DNA from: Reyranella sp.
GTDB lineage: Bacteria; Pseudomonadota; Alphaproteobacteria; Reyranellales; Reyranellaceae
Reading direction: 5' to 3'
Assembly (NCBI GenBank): GCA_030679805.1
Contig: JAUXST010000718.1
Location: forward strand, 1 to 5,045
Length of the DNA stretch: 5,045 bases
Shown: positions 1-4,961 of the stretch, in pieces
Numbering within the stretch: position 1 is the first letter of the stretch
How the letters are laid out: each line of letters begins with the position of its first letter
Program-made: the position numbers and the translations under genes
Notes under the pieces: model-generated
What the model saw: only the letters and a program-made list of their open reading frames with translations
What the model was told of the DNA's origin: nothing
Database searches by the model: none

Positions 1-339
1 ATTATTCGGGTGATGGTGCATCGGGTGATAAGCGCCCGGCGGATTGATGTTTGCCCAGCAGCCGGTGATCGACATCGGGTACTGGTCGACCTGCAGGAAG
101 CGGGTGACGCCCCGTGCAGCCATCTCCGCCAGTTTCACGAACTCGGCGAAGGCCGGCCGGGTGTGCAGGTCCTGTGGTGTCTGCCAGTTGCTGCCGGCGG
201 GGATGACGGGGCGCGGCGTGATCAGGCGCTCGATCTCGGCCTTCAGTTGAATATTGAGGGCCGCAGCTGCGACGGGTTTGAGATCCACGATCCACAGCGG
301 GGTCGGAAAGATCTCCTGGACTTCCTGCTTCTCGATCAT
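1..339 (-). CDS. 2OG-Fe(II) oxygenase, TIGR02466/PF13759-like (N-terminal part, cut by window edge)
   Basis: The frame is open from an ATG at 339-337 to the window edge, giving 113 residues with no stop, so the C-terminal part lies outside. The protein begins MIEKQEVQEIFPTPLWIVDL; the 'FPTPLW' opening is typical of the TIGR02466/PF13759 group of putative 2-oxoglutarate/Fe(II) oxygenases. Near the cut, residues 95-112 read WANINPPGAYHPMHHHPN, matching the family's 'WAN-N-PG--H--H-HPN' block, whose histidines are expected to supply iron ligands. The remaining ligand and the 2-oxoglutarate-binding arginine would be in the missing part. The substrate of this family is not established to my knowledge, so only the oxygenase class is proposed. 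No good Shine-Dalgarno precedes the ATG; a TATAGT hexamer ends six bases upstream. The gene is transcribed away from a TauD/TfdA-type oxygenase at 576. The competing minus-strand reading at 2-295 gives an Arg/Pro-rich sequence without family features and is a shadow. Confidence 0.85.
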   Translation of the reverse strand, partial: MIEKQEVQEIFPTPLWIVDLKPVAAAALNIQLKAEIERLITPRPVIPAGSNWQTPQDLHTRPAFAEFVKLAEMAARGVTRFLQVDQYPMSITGCWANINPPGAYHPMHHHPNN

Positions 340-418
340 GGATTCACTATAGCCGAATTCCGCGGCGGGTGGCGCGCTTGCCGGCCGGGGATAGTCTCGC
401 TCGGCGATTTGATGGAGA

Positions 419-438
419 TCTTTGACGGAGATCAAAGA
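419..438. promoter_or_regulatory. FNR/FixK-like palindrome, possible operator
   Basis: TCTTTGA at 419-425 and TCAAAGA at 432-438 form a perfect 7-bp inverted repeat with a 6-bp spacer. Its core, TTGAC-GGAG-ATCAA at 422-435, fits TTGA-N6-TCAA and is one base from the canonical TTGAT-N4-ATCAA site of FNR/FixK-type regulators. It is centred about 89 bp upstream of the minus-strand start and 147 bp upstream of the plus-strand start. A role in oxygen-dependent control is inference from motif similarity only. Confidence 0.4.
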
Positions 439-450
439 CGGAGATCAAAG
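425..450. repeat. 13-bp tandem repeat, two perfect copies plus a partial third
   Basis: ACGGAGATCAAAG occurs at 425-437 and again at 438-450. A degenerate third unit precedes them, so that GGAGATC starts at 414, 427 and 440, exactly 13 bp apart. The right half-site of the palindrome at 419-438 is duplicated by the second copy. It could be an iterated regulator site or a slippage duplication; it lies within the divergent intergenic region. Confidence 0.8.
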
Positions 451-509
451 TCATGGAGCCATCGGGCTGGGCGACCGCATCCTGAAAATCCCCGCCGGGC
501 GTTGCCGCG

Positions 510-551
510 AACGCAATTGCAGCCCCGCCGGTTCGGTGGTCCAATTGCGTT
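510..551. repeat. 10-bp perfect inverted repeat upstream of the TauD/TfdA-type gene
   Basis: AACGCAATTG at 510-519 is the exact reverse complement of CAATTGCGTT at 542-551, with 22 bp between. Each arm contains the self-palindrome CAATTG. The interior can also pair as RNA: CCGCCG (525-530) with CGGUGG (534-539, one G-U pair) around a three-base loop. The structure ends 13 bp before the Shine-Dalgarno and 24 bp before the start codon, so it could be an operator or, if transcribed, a leader hairpin. Confidence 0.7.
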
Positions 552-564
552 GGAATACAGGATC

Positions 565-572
565 GGGAGGAG
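565..572 (+). promoter_or_regulatory. Ribosome binding site for the TauD/TfdA-type gene
   Basis: GGGAGGAG lies immediately upstream of the ATG at 576, with GGAGG ending five bases before it. This strong site fixes the chosen start. Confidence 0.8.
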
Positions 573-575
573 CCG

Positions 576-1475
576 ATGTCTATTACCGTCCAGCCGGTCA
601 TGCCGGAGTTCGTCGCCGAAGTGGGCGACGTCGATCTCGCCCGGCCGCTCGCCCCCGACGACCTCGCCGCGATTCGCGCCGCCTTCACCAGGTACGCGGT
701 GCTGGTTTTTTCCGACCAGCATTTCGACGACGACAGCCAGCTCGACTTCGCGCGCCACTTCGGGCCGCTCGAGACCACGGTGTTCAAGGCACGCAAGGGC
801 CACAAGCTCCGCCTGCACGAGAACATGGCCGATGTCGGCAACCTCGACGCCGAGAACCGCATCCTTGAAACCAACGATCGCCAGCGCCTCTACAATCTCG
901 GCAACAAGCTCTGGCACACCGACTCCTCGTTCAAGCGCCTGCCGGCCTACTGTTCGATGCTGCATGCGCGCTCGATCCCGCCGATCGGCGGCCAGACCGA
1001 ATTCGCCGACATGCGCGCGGCCTACGACGCACTGCCCGAGGCGACAAAGCGGCGGATCGCGGGGCTGGTGGCCGAGCATTCGATCATGTACTCGCGCGCC
1101 AAGCTGGGCTTTGCCGACTTCGACGACAGCGAACGCGAGGCTTTTAGGCCGGTGCCGCAAGTGCTGGTGCGGCGGCTGCAGGATTCCGGCCGTCTCAGCC
1201 TCTATATCGCAAGCCACATCGGCGCGATCCGCGGCATGGCCGACGACGAGGCCAGGAAGCTCGTCGAGGAACTGACCGCGCATGCCACCCAGCGCCAGTT
1301 CGTCCATAGCCACCGTTGGCGGGTGAACGACCTGGTGATCTGGGACGATCGCTGCACCATGCATCGTGGCATGGACTTCGACGACCAGCGTTACGCCCGC
1401 GACATGCGCCGCGCCACGGTCTCCGACGTGGCGCCGACCTGCGAGCAGATGGGGATGGCCGTCGCGGCCGAATGA
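576..1475 (+). CDS. TauD/TfdA-family 2-oxoglutarate-dependent dioxygenase
   Basis: This complete 299-residue protein has the usual length for TauD/TfdA enzymes, which couple oxidative decarboxylation of 2-oxoglutarate to hydroxylation of a substrate in the cytoplasm. The iron triad is visible: H114 and D116 in LWHTDSSF, and H263 in CTMHRG. R278, fifteen residues after H263, fits the 2-oxoglutarate carboxylate ligand, and T141 in GGQTEFADMRAAYDALP fits the co-substrate threonine. The WHTDSSF and GG-TEFADMRAAYDALP blocks are closer to TfdA-type (2,4-D/alpha-ketoglutarate dioxygenase-like) sequences than to E. coli TauD, but this does not fix the substrate; aryloxyalkanoates, sulfonates or other acids are possible. 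A strong Shine-Dalgarno supports the start. No sulfonate ABC transporter or aromatic ring-cleavage gene is nearby to narrow the role. It is divergent from another, unrelated 2OG/Fe(II) oxygenase and convergent with an exporter gene. Confidence 0.93.
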   Translation: MSITVQPVMPEFVAEVGDVDLARPLAPDDLAAIRAAFTRYAVLVFSDQHFDDDSQLDFARHFGPLETTVFKARKGHKLRLHENMADVGNLDAENRILETNDRQRLYNLGNKLWHTDSSFKRLPAYCSMLHARSIPPIGGQTEFADMRAAYDALPEATKRRIAGLVAEHSIMYSRAKLGFADFDDSEREAFRPVPQVLVRRLQDSGRLSLYIASHIGAIRGMADDEARKLVEELTAHATQRQFVHSHRWRVNDLVIWDDRCTMHRGMDFDDQRYARDMRRATVSDVAPTCEQMGMAVAAE

Positions 1476-1476
1476 C

Positions 1477-1494
1477 CCCGCGCGAGCGCGCGGG
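1477..1494. terminator. GC-rich hairpin between convergent genes, probable bidirectional terminator
   Basis: CCCGCGC (1477-1483) and GCGCGGG (1488-1494) form a perfect 7-bp stem around GAGC, in the 31-bp gap between the stop of the dioxygenase (1475) and the stop of the convergent exporter gene (1507). With one bulged C the stem can extend by GA/TC on the outside. There is no T-tract on either side, so it is not a textbook intrinsic terminator; position and symmetry are the main support. Confidence 0.5.
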
Positions 1495-1506
1495 TCTCAG
1501 AATCGG

Positions 1507-2139
1507 TCAGGGCGAGATCGGGTTTCCGGCGTCGGTCAACACTTTGCCGCCCAGCCCGATGAAGCAGACGCCGGCCGCCCTCTCGATCCAGTGCCTCGCC
1601 CTCTGAAAGCGACGCATCACCGGGGCGGACGACATGAAGACGCTCACACACGAATACCAGACCAGGGATGACGTGGTCACAAGTCCGATCATCACCCCCA
1701 TCAGCCAGGCGGGTGTCGATGCGGTGACGGCTGTGGCGAACACGCTGGCGAAAAGAACGATCGCCTTCGGATTGGTCAGCGTAACGAGAAAGCCGAACAG
1801 TACCGCGCGGTTCCGCGAGGGCCGGGCCGACTGGTCGAGCTCGATCTGCCGCGGTTTCGTCCGCAGGAGCTTGATGCCCAGGAAAATGAGATACGCTCCA
1901 CCCAGGACGCGCACGGCCCAGGTCAGCCATTGATATTGCACCAGGATTGCCGACAGGCCGACCAGGCTGAGTGTCGCGTAGAGGCAAAGCCCCATCGACA
2001 CGCCAAGCGTCGTCAGCAGGCCGGCGCGCGTGCCGTAGGTCATGGATGAGCGGACGACGGCCACGAAATCCGGACCCGGAAGAATGAGCGCCGGGATGAA
2101 AATCGCGAAGACACTGATCAGAACAATGGCGTAATCCAT
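1507..2139 (-). CDS. LysE/RhtB-family amino-acid exporter (translocator)
   Basis: This 210-residue inner-membrane protein has the family's usual length and about six hydrophobic segments (roughly residues 4-24, 41-65, 71-92, 112-138, 143-169 and 186-202). Signature blocks are ILPGPDFVAVVRSSMTYGTRAG at 19-40 (PGPD at 21-24), TNPKA at 122-126 in the fourth segment, and ERAAGVCFIGLGGKVL at 186-201. Such proteins export amino acids or related amphiphilic metabolites using the proton-motive force; individual substrates are hard to predict. Its start lies 49 bp downstream of the stop of a same-strand GNAT acetyltransferase, so both are probably co-transcribed. The Shine-Dalgarno is weak: GAG five bases before the ATG, with a better GGGAG too far away at 12 bases. 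The gene converges with the TauD/TfdA-type dioxygenase. Family is well supported; substrate is unknown. Confidence 0.93.
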   Translation of the reverse strand: MDYAIVLISVFAIFIPALILPGPDFVAVVRSSMTYGTRAGLLTTLGVSMGLCLYATLSLVGLSAILVQYQWLTWAVRVLGGAYLIFLGIKLLRTKPRQIELDQSARPSRNRAVLFGFLVTLTNPKAIVLFASVFATAVTASTPAWLMGVMIGLVTTSSLVWYSCVSVFMSSAPVMRRFQRARHWIERAAGVCFIGLGGKVLTDAGNPISP

Positions 2140-2188
2140 GAAAACTCAAGTCTCCCATGGGGCGATCCGAGGTTGAAGTGCCATGGCC

Positions 2189-2716
2189 TTACCGTCGCTG
2201 CAAGTACCCGTTCTGGTCGTCCCGCTTCATGATCGTGCGCTGCCACGATGGATGGCCGTGGCTGTTCTCCGTCATGAACTGAAGTCGGAACGCCCGCGGC
2301 CATTTCCCGCGCGGTACCTCGACGAATCCCCGTCGCGCGTAGAACGGCGCATTCCACCGCACGCGCAGATAGGTCGAGAGATAGAGTGTGTCGAAGCCTC
2401 GTCCGCGGGCGGTTGCTGCCGTGCGGTCGATCAGGGCGGCCCCGAAGCCGAGGCCCTGCCAGCGGTCGAGAACCGACAATTGATCGAGCCAGGCCGTGCC
2501 CCCTCGCAGCTGCATGAGGGCAAATCCCACCGGCCGGTTGAGCAGCGAGGTCGCCACCCACAGCCGGCCATCGCGCCGGCCTTGCTCCAGCGAGGCGACC
2601 GTGGCCGGTGGCATGTCGATCACCCGCGGCAGGCCGACACGCGCATAGCGCCCGTCGGCCGCGTTTTCGATCTGCGGCAGGAACGGGATTTCGTGGGCGC
2701 GCGGGGCACGAATCAT
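2189..2716 (-). CDS. GNAT-family N-acetyltransferase
   Basis: This 175-residue protein has the size and motif order of GCN5-related N-acetyltransferases, which transfer acetyl from acetyl-CoA to an amine. Motif A is visible as LDQLSVLDRWQGLGFGAALI (77-96), with QGLGFG at 87-92 as the pyrophosphate-binding loop following the beta-4 strand. Motif B follows as LYLSTYLRVRWNAPFYARRGF (111-131), where NAPFYARRGF is the usual 'N--FY-R-GF' closing block. Residues 52-70 (LWVATSLLNRPVGFALMQL) match the preceding strands. The substrate cannot be read from sequence. The ATG at 2716-2714 has no strong Shine-Dalgarno. The gene precedes the LysE/RhtB-type exporter by 49 bp on the same strand, and its start is only 44 bp from the divergent hydratase gene, so its promoter must overlap that gene's control region. 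Confidence 0.9.
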   Translation of the reverse strand: MIRAPRAHEIPFLPQIENAADGRYARVGLPRVIDMPPATVASLEQGRRDGRLWVATSLLNRPVGFALMQLRGGTAWLDQLSVLDRWQGLGFGAALIDRTAATARGRGFDTLYLSTYLRVRWNAPFYARRGFVEVPRGKWPRAFRLQFMTENSHGHPSWQRTIMKRDDQNGYLQRR

Positions 2717-2760
2717 GGCGGCGAATTGGATACGCTCAGCCGACGCTGGGAGGAAGAGCC
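2717..2760. promoter_or_regulatory. Compact 44-bp divergent intergenic region
   Basis: The start codons of the acetyltransferase (minus) and hydratase (plus) are separated by only 44 bp. No convincing -35/-10 pair is visible in it. Promoters for one or both genes probably extend into the opposite gene's 5' coding sequence. Confidence 0.4.
2748..2754 (+). promoter_or_regulatory. Ribosome binding site for the HTD2/MaoC-type hydratase
   Basis: GGGAGGA ends six bases before the ATG at 2761. This site decides the start against a longer in-frame opening from 2608, whose extra 51 residues would lie antisense to the acetyltransferase coding region. Confidence 0.8.
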
Positions 2761-3621
2761 ATGACCATCGACATCGAACCGCTGAAGAAGCAGCTCGGCC
2801 GCAAGATCGAGGACGAGGACACCGTCACCGAGGCGCCGCTCAAGGGCATGATCGCGACCTTCGACCGCGACGAGAAGGTGCCAGGACCGGGTGAGCCGAT
2901 CGCGCCGGGCTGGCACCTCTGCTACCTGCATTCGTACGCGCGACGGAAGTCGCTGGGCGACGACGGGCTGCCGGTCGAAGGCGGCGTGCTGCCGCCGATG
3001 CCGTTGCCACGCCGCATGTATGCCGGCTCCACTTTCACCTTCGAGGGCGACATCCGCGTCGGCGACAAGCTCCGCCGCGAGACCGAGTTCTCCGACGTCC
3101 AGCTTCGCGGCGGCGGCACCGGCACGCTGATCGTCACCAGCCAGACGCGCCGTATTTTCACCCCGCGTGGGCTCGCCGTCGTGGAGGTGGCCAGCACCGT
3201 TTTTCGCGAAGAGGTGAAGCCCGGCGAAAAGAGCGGCGTTCCCGTGCGCGACGCCGCGCCGACCGACGTGCCGTGGCGGCGCACTATAAAAGCCGATCCG
3301 GTGATGCTGTTCCGTTATTCGGCGCTCACCTTCAATCCACACCGCATCCACTACGACCGCACCTATTGCATCGAGTCCGAGGGCTATCCCGGGCTGGTGG
3401 TGCACGGCCCCTTCGCCCAGCAGTGCCTGTTCGACCTGCTGCGCGATTCGCAGCCGGGACGGAAGATCAAGACCTTCGCCGTGCGGGCCCGCGCACCGCT
3501 CTTCGACATCGCGCCGTTCGACGTGATCGGCCGGCCGACGGCCGACGGCAAAGGCGCGGAACTCTGGACGGTAACGCCCCAGGGTACCATCGCTGCTCAG
3601 GCGACGGCGACGTTTGCCTGA
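2761..3621 (+). CDS. HTD2/MaoC-type acyl-CoA hydratase/dehydratase (mesaconyl-C4-CoA hydratase-like)
   Basis: This 286-residue protein resembles the double-hotdog COG3777 group, which includes mitochondrial HTD2 and bacterial 3-methylfumaryl-CoA (mesaconyl-C4-CoA) hydratase. The N-terminal hotdog half carries GGVLPPMPLPRRMYAGSTF (74-92), a characteristic block. The C-terminal half holds the hydratase signature RYSALTFNPHRIHYD (185-199), with N192 and H197 five residues apart, as in the catalytic Asp/Asn-His pair of the MaoC family. It is followed by GYPGLVVHGPFAQQCLFDLL (208-227) and ARAPLFDIAPFDVIG (243-257). Such enzymes add or remove water across the double bond of an enoyl thioester; the exact acyl chain here is not determined. 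The start at 2761 follows a strong Shine-Dalgarno; an upstream in-frame ATG at 2608 is rejected. Its stop is 10 bp from that of the convergent epoxide hydrolase, with no clear terminator between. Confidence 0.88.
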   Translation: MTIDIEPLKKQLGRKIEDEDTVTEAPLKGMIATFDRDEKVPGPGEPIAPGWHLCYLHSYARRKSLGDDGLPVEGGVLPPMPLPRRMYAGSTFTFEGDIRVGDKLRRETEFSDVQLRGGGTGTLIVTSQTRRIFTPRGLAVVEVASTVFREEVKPGEKSGVPVRDAAPTDVPWRRTIKADPVMLFRYSALTFNPHRIHYDRTYCIESEGYPGLVVHGPFAQQCLFDLLRDSQPGRKIKTFAVRARAPLFDIAPFDVIGRPTADGKGAELWTVTPQGTIAAQATATFA

Positions 3622-3631
3622 GTCTGACGGT

Positions 3632-4882
3632 CTAGTCGTTCGCCGCGCCGTAGCGCAGCGGACGGAAGAAGGCGCGGATGTCCTCGACCAGCAGATCGGG
3701 TTCCTCAAGGGCGGCGAAGTGGCCGCCCTTGGGCATGATCGTGTGGCGACGCAGGTTGTAGGCGCGCTCGATCCATTCCCGGGGTGGCGGTGGCGCGAGA
3801 TCGGCCGGGAAGGCGGCGAAGCCGGTCGGCGTCTCGACGCGCTGGCCGTCGGGTAGGCCGCGTGGCGTCTGCTCGGTGACGCCGCGATAGAGCCAGGTCG
3901 CGGTGCCGGCGGTGCCGGTCAGCCAATAGACCATGATGTTGTCCAGCAGCAGGTCCATCGAGAAACGGTTGCGCGGGTCGCCACTGCAATCGCTCCAGCC
4001 CTGAAACTTCTCGACGATCCAGGCCGCGAGGCCGACCGGTGAATCGCTGAGAGCGACGCCCAGCGTCTGCGGCCGCGTCGCCTGGATGCGCTGGTAGGCG
4101 GTCTTCTCGTCGCGCTCGGCCTGGATCCGGGCGAGCCAGGTCTTCTCGTCGGCGCTGAACGCGGTCGTCTTGAGATCGATGCCGGGCCTGAGGCCGATCA
4201 TGTTGAGGTGCAGGCCAAGCGTGCCCGAGCGCCAGTCGTCCTTCTCCTCCTTGAGGGGATAGTCGAAGGCGAGCCACGACGAGACGATGGCGCCCCAGTC
4301 GCCGCCCTGGGTGCCGAAGGGACGGCGGTAGTTGAGCTTGTCGTGGACGAGCTTGTGCCAGAGGCCAGCGATGGCACGGGGCCCGATCGGGCCCATCGTG
4401 CCGTCGGCGCGGACCGGCGGCGCGGAGAAGCCGTAGCCGGGCAGCGACGGTGCGATCACGTCGAAGGCATCGAGTGGATCGCCGCCATGGTTTTCGGGAT
4501 GGGCCAGCACGTCGATGATGTGCAGGAACTCCACGATCGAACCCGGCCAGCCGTGGGTGATCACCAGCGGCAGCGGCCGCGGGGCGTCCTCGACCTCGGT
4601 GCCGGGCTCACGGATGAAATGGAGCCGCTGCGGGCCGATATCGACCAGGTAGTTGGGCCAGCGGTTGATCGCCTCCTGGCAACGCTGCCAGTCGTAGCCA
4701 TGGCGCCAGTATTCGACCAGTTCGACCAGGAAATCCGGGTCGGCGCCGGAGGCCCAGCTGCCGTTGTCGGCGATGGCGGGTGCCGGCCGCCAGCGGCGCA
4801 GGCGCTCGTCGAGATCGATCAGCGCCCGCTCGGGAATATCGACCTTGAAGGGCTCGGGAGTGTCGTAACGCGGTTCGGCCAT
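3632..4882 (-). CDS. Microsomal-type epoxide hydrolase (EHN domain plus alpha/beta hydrolase)
   Basis: This 416-residue enzyme should open epoxides to vicinal diols through an aspartyl-ester intermediate. Residues 11-122 match the epoxide hydrolase N-terminal domain, including the cluster of Trp/Tyr residues around 59-77. The hydrolase core has the oxyanion motif HGWPGS (110-115), the LPGYGFS block (147-153), the nucleophile elbow GGDWGA with D195, and the base H388 in KGGHFAALEEP. PTGFAAFPADLAP (352-364) aligns with the stretch of human microsomal enzyme carrying the acid Glu404; here that position is D361. The segment YWLTGTAGTATWLYR (319-333) is the usual lid region. No membrane anchor is seen, so it is probably cytoplasmic. 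The start MAEPRYDTPEPFKV is chosen at 4882; upstream the frame stays open to 5008 but runs through a palindromic repeat and into the preceding gene. Shine-Dalgarno is weak (GGA). It converges with the hydratase. Confidence 0.92.
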   Translation of the reverse strand: MAEPRYDTPEPFKVDIPERALIDLDERLRRWRPAPAIADNGSWASGADPDFLVELVEYWRHGYDWQRCQEAINRWPNYLVDIGPQRLHFIREPGTEVEDAPRPLPLVITHGWPGSIVEFLHIIDVLAHPENHGGDPLDAFDVIAPSLPGYGFSAPPVRADGTMGPIGPRAIAGLWHKLVHDKLNYRRPFGTQGGDWGAIVSSWLAFDYPLKEEKDDWRSGTLGLHLNMIGLRPGIDLKTTAFSADEKTWLARIQAERDEKTAYQRIQATRPQTLGVALSDSPVGLAAWIVEKFQGWSDCSGDPRNRFSMDLLLDNIMVYWLTGTAGTATWLYRGVTEQTPRGLPDGQRVETPTGFAAFPADLAPPPPREWIERAYNLRRHTIMPKGGHFAALEEPDLLVEDIRAFFRPLRYGAAND

Positions 4883-4896
4883 GGGTCCATCATAGA

Positions 4897-4954
4897 GGAC
4901 CGCGGGCCTCCAGGCCCGCTCATGATCAAGAGCGGGCCTGGAGGCCCGCGGTCC
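4897..4954. repeat. 58-bp nested palindrome: 25-bp perfect inverted repeat with 8-base loop
   Basis: The arms at 4897-4921 and 4930-4954 are exact reverse complements over all 25 bases, with loop ATGATCAA at 4922-4929. Each arm is itself palindromic: GCGGGCCTCCAGGCCCGC at 4902-4919 and GCGGGCCTGGAGGCCCGC at 4932-4949 are 8-bp inverted repeats about a two-base centre. The element fills most of the 79-bp gap between two same-strand genes, ending 7 bp from the upstream gene's stop and 14 bp from the epoxide hydrolase start. This layout resembles REP/BIME-type dispersed intergenic palindromes; it could also terminate or insulate transcription, though no T-tract follows. Copy number elsewhere is unknown. 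Confidence 0.9.
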
Positions 4955-4961
4955 AATGAGG

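Larger units (their letters stand above)
340..575. promoter_or_regulatory. Divergent intergenic control region between two oxygenase genes
   Basis: This 236-bp stretch separates the start codons of two divergently transcribed genes and should hold both promoters. It contains a TATAGT hexamer on the minus strand (346-351), a 13-bp tandem repeat (425-450), an FNR/FixK-like palindrome (422-435) and a 10-bp perfect inverted repeat (510-551). A TTGACG hexamer at 422-427 resembles a plus-strand -35 box, but I see no good -10 box at 16-18 bp from it. No supported coding region lies inside. Confidence 0.6.

Noticed and set aside
10..1275. Long plus-strand open frame (421 codons) across the first two genes
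   Set aside because: It runs through the divergent intergenic region and out of frame through the dioxygenase. Its translation is Arg/Ser/Pro/Thr-rich with no family motif, as expected for a shadow frame in GC-rich DNA.
432..1364. Minus-strand open frame (310 codons) antisense to the dioxygenase
   Set aside because: It lies wholly opposite a well-supported gene with intact catalytic motifs, and its translation shows no recognisable domain.
1391..2158. Minus-strand open frame overlapping the exporter gene
   Set aside because: It is in a different frame from the LysE/RhtB-type protein, and its hydrophilic, Arg-rich translation lacks membrane segments.
2608..2760. N-terminal extension of the hydratase from an in-frame ATG at 2608
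   Set aside because: The extra 51 residues would be antisense to the acetyltransferase, have no family similarity, and the strong Shine-Dalgarno at 2748-2754 supports the start at 2761.
3622..3631. Possible terminator between the hydratase and the epoxide hydrolase
   Set aside because: The 10-bp gap has only weak GAC/GTC symmetry and no T-tract, so no terminator is supported.
2713..3708. Minus-strand open frame (331 codons) antisense to the hydratase
   Set aside because: Shadow of the codon-biased plus-strand gene, with His/Arg/Ala-rich low-complexity translation.
3614..3856. Small plus-strand open frame opposite the epoxide hydrolase C-terminus
   Set aside because: No Shine-Dalgarno or domain, and it is antisense to the catalytic His region of a clear gene.
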